From contig JABUVA010000007.1 in assembly GCA_021442885.1 (NCBI GenBank), forward strand, positions 29,936 through 35,541: a stretch of 5,606 bases of DNA, written 5' to 3'. This DNA comes from Methanobrevibacter sp. (GTDB lineage Archaea > Methanobacteriota > Methanobacteria > Methanobacteriales > Methanobacteriaceae). Shown here one piece after another: positions 4,591 through 5,606 of the stretch; positions within the stretch are counted from its first letter, which is position 1, and each line of letters starts with the position of its first letter. The position numbers were made by a program, and so were the translations under genes. Under the pieces are notes generated by a model, which was not told where the DNA came from, did not search any database, and saw only the letters and a list, made by a program, of their open reading frames with translations.

Positions 4591-5199
4591 TTATTTTTTC
4601 CTACCTTTAGTGTATGCAATTCCTCCAGCAACTGCAACTATTCCTAATACTAAAATAGGAAGGCCTGTTTTTAATGTTTCAGCTGTTTTATTTTCTACAG
4701 TTTTATTTGGAGTATTGTTAGTTTTATTATTTCCTGATGGTGTTACACTATCTAATACATATCTACCATCAGCTGTTTTGTGGAATTTAATACCTTGCAC
4801 TTCTTTATGTGTTTTAGCATCATATACATGAATTCCATCAGTTACATAACCAGATTCTTTTCCATCTGGAGTATAGATAGGTTTAAGATCAACTGGGGTA
4901 GAATTATTATTTGCATTTGAATTAGAACTATCTAATACATATTTACCATCAGATTCTTGATGGAATTTAATATTTTGTACTTCTTCAAGTGAATTAGAAT
5001 CATATACATGAATTCCATCTGTTAAATAATTTGTTGCTTGGCCATCTGCAGCAAATATAGGTTTGAGATTATCAACATTTACATTTGAATTACTTGTTGA
5101 TATTCCATTATCTAGGTTATTTCCTGGATTACTAGCAAATGCTGCTCCTGCTGAAGCCATCATTACTATAAGCCCAATAACTATATATTTTATTTTCAT
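4591..5199 (-). CDS. Secreted, membrane-anchored surface protein with two 47-residue repeats
   Basis: This 202-residue protein has a signal peptide (1-22, hydrophobic core YIVIGLIVMMASAGAA, likely cleavage after AFA). An Asn/Ser-rich linker follows, then two copies of one repeat (45-91 and 105-151), an Asn/Thr-rich stalk with several N-x-S/T sites (about 152-175), and a C-terminal membrane segment (about 180-196) ending in TKGRKK. It should be exported, anchored by its C-terminus and probably glycosylated. The TGLPILVLG entry to the anchor resembles the C-terminal signal of Methanobacteriales adhesin-like proteins. The repeats share LKPI, DG, TDGIHVYD, EVQ-IKFH and DG-YVLDS; I know no domain of this kind, so the ligand is unknown. 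ATG 5199 has an excellent GGAGGT (5206-5211) 6 nt upstream. A promoter (5284-5299) and terminator (4511-4556) indicate a single-gene transcript. Confidence 0.88.
   Translation of the reverse strand: MKIKYIVIGLIVMMASAGAAFASNPGNNLDNGISTSNSNVNVDNLKPIFAADGQATNYLTDGIHVYDSNSLEEVQNIKFHQESDGKYVLDSSNSNANNNSTPVDLKPIYTPDGKESGYVTDGIHVYDAKTHKEVQGIKFHKTADGRYVLDSVTPSGNNKTNNTPNKTVENKTAETLKTGLPILVLGIVAVAGGIAYTKGRKK
4747..5067 (-). repeat. Direct duplication inside the surface protein gene
   Basis: Two 141-bp units (5067-4927 and 4887-4747 on the minus strand), with a 180-bp period, encode the two 47-residue repeats. Counted by eye, 29 of 47 residues are identical, with no gaps. Several blocks are also conserved at DNA level, such as the codons for DGIHVYD and YVLD, so the duplication appears moderately recent. 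The 13-residue linker between units is Asn/Ser-rich and not conserved. Confidence 0.9.
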
Positions 5200-5283
5200 T
5201 TTTTTACCTCCAGCAAATTTTTAAATAGAATTACTTTTTTATCATAAAGTATATTCTATTTAATTATCTATTACCAACATAGA

Positions 5284-5299
5284 GATATATAAATATTTC
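5284..5299 (-). promoter_or_regulatory. Promoter (BRE-TATA) of the surface protein gene
   Basis: The minus strand reads GAAATATTTATATATC, a close match to the archaeal purine-rich BRE followed by TTTATATA. Transcription would start near 5262, leaving a leader of about 60 nt before ATG 5199. A second TATA-like AGATATAAATAG overlaps just upstream (5298-5309). This is the best promoter match in the window. Confidence 0.55.
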
Positions 5300-5320
5300 T
5301 ATTTATATCTTTTATTTTGG

Positions 5321-5340
5321 AATTATAATGATTTATAATT
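5321..5340. repeat. 8-bp inverted repeat upstream of the surface protein promoter
   Basis: AATTATAA (5321-5328) and TTATAATT (5333-5340) are perfect inverted copies around TGAT. The right arm also pairs with ATTATAA at 5350-5356, and a related AATTATAAT recurs at 5386-5394. The cluster lies about 25 bp upstream of the TATA box, where a regulator could bind, but it is made only of A and T outside the loop, so chance is a serious alternative. Confidence 0.3.
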
Positions 5341-5491
5341 ATTTAATTGATTATAAAAGAACTAATAATTACTTTTCATGTCAATAATTATAATATAAGG
5401 CAAATTTTAGATATTAGAACAATATAAAAATTAAAATATTAATTGAATATATGAAAACTTGTCTAATATAATTTCAAAAAATCTAATTTAT

Positions 5492-5517
5492 AAAAAAAGT
5501 CCATAAAAGAAAAAAAA
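5492..5517 (-). terminator. Oligo-T terminator of the upstream partial gene
   Basis: On the minus strand a T8 run (5517-5510) and a T7 run (5498-5492) follow 24 nt after the stop codon at 5541-5543. No strong stem precedes them. Clustered T-runs directly after a stop codon are the typical archaeal terminator and support the reading of the partial gene on this strand. Confidence 0.5.
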
Positions 5518-5540
5518 TAATGAAATTATTTAAAATCCCA

Positions 5541-5606
5541 TTATGGGTTTACAACAATATTATTTGAAATAGTTGCACCATTATCATCACGAATAGCTGT
5601 GATAAT
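5541..5606 (-). CDS. C-terminal end of a protein, possibly an adhesin-like surface protein (partial)
   Basis: The minus strand enters the window in an open frame that reads 21 codons and ends in TAA (5543-5541). The last residues are IRDDNGATISNNIVVNP. A DDNG turn followed by alternating hydrophobic and Asn/Ser residues looks like the last strands of an Ig-like beta-sandwich repeat, as in the adhesin-like proteins of Methanobacteriales. It would not have a membrane anchor of its own. The T-runs just downstream and the codirectional surface gene support this strand. Only 21 residues are visible, so the family call is weak. Confidence 0.45.
   Translation of the reverse strand: MITAIRDDNGATISNNIVVNP

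Noticed and set aside
4610..4831. 73-codon plus-strand frame
   Set aside because: It is antisense to the C-terminal half of the surface protein gene and follows from that gene's codon use.
1..5606. tRNA, rRNA or riboswitch genes
   Set aside because: No cloverleaf, conserved rRNA segment or known aptamer core was seen on either strand.

Overview
The window is very AT-rich and archaeal. It encodes the archaeal/eukaryotic-type ribosomal protein S3Ae, uses Shine-Dalgarno sites complementary to the methanogen 16S 3' end (GGAGGT, TGAGGTGA), and has TATA-type promoter candidates with oligo-T gene ends. The S3Ae sequence, the low GC and secreted adhesin-like surface proteins with a C-terminal membrane anchor and KGRKK tail point to Methanobacteriales, most likely Methanobrevibacter or Methanosphaera. 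The genus is an inference from sequence character.

Layout. (1) 18-500, minus: a 160-residue protein of unknown function with two CxxC pairs, whose promoter region holds two different perfect inverted repeats. (2) 501-1333: a long non-coding stretch with a probable frameshifted gene relic (685-919, plus), a nested two-stem hairpin (991-1045), a second hairpin (1084-1116) and a 10-bp tandem repeat. (3) 1334-2698, minus: the conserved core, rps3ae followed by a DUF92/TIGR00297 membrane protein, each with its own promoter candidate; a hairpin plus T7 overlaps the rps3ae stop codon. (4) 2699-3154: a divergent promoter region. (5) 3155-4120, plus: a divergent DprA/Smf-type Rossmann-fold protein with no competence genes nearby. 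(6) 4125-4274, minus: a 49-codon lysine-rich protein, tail to tail with the DprA-like gene across a 4-nt gap. (7) 4591-5199, minus: a small surface protein with two 47-residue repeats. (8) 5541-5606, minus: the last 21 codons of another gene, probably also a surface protein.

How the genes relate. S3Ae is part of the small ribosomal subunit, and the DUF92 protein may act in membrane isoprenoid metabolism. The other genes look accessory: a DNA-processing or nucleotide-sensing type protein, a tiny basic protein, surface proteins and an orphan cysteine-rich protein. No complete new multi-gene system is visible. The most unusual items are the DprA-like/small basic protein pair, the cysteine-rich orphan with its double-palindrome promoter, and the unexplained structured elements in 501-1333.
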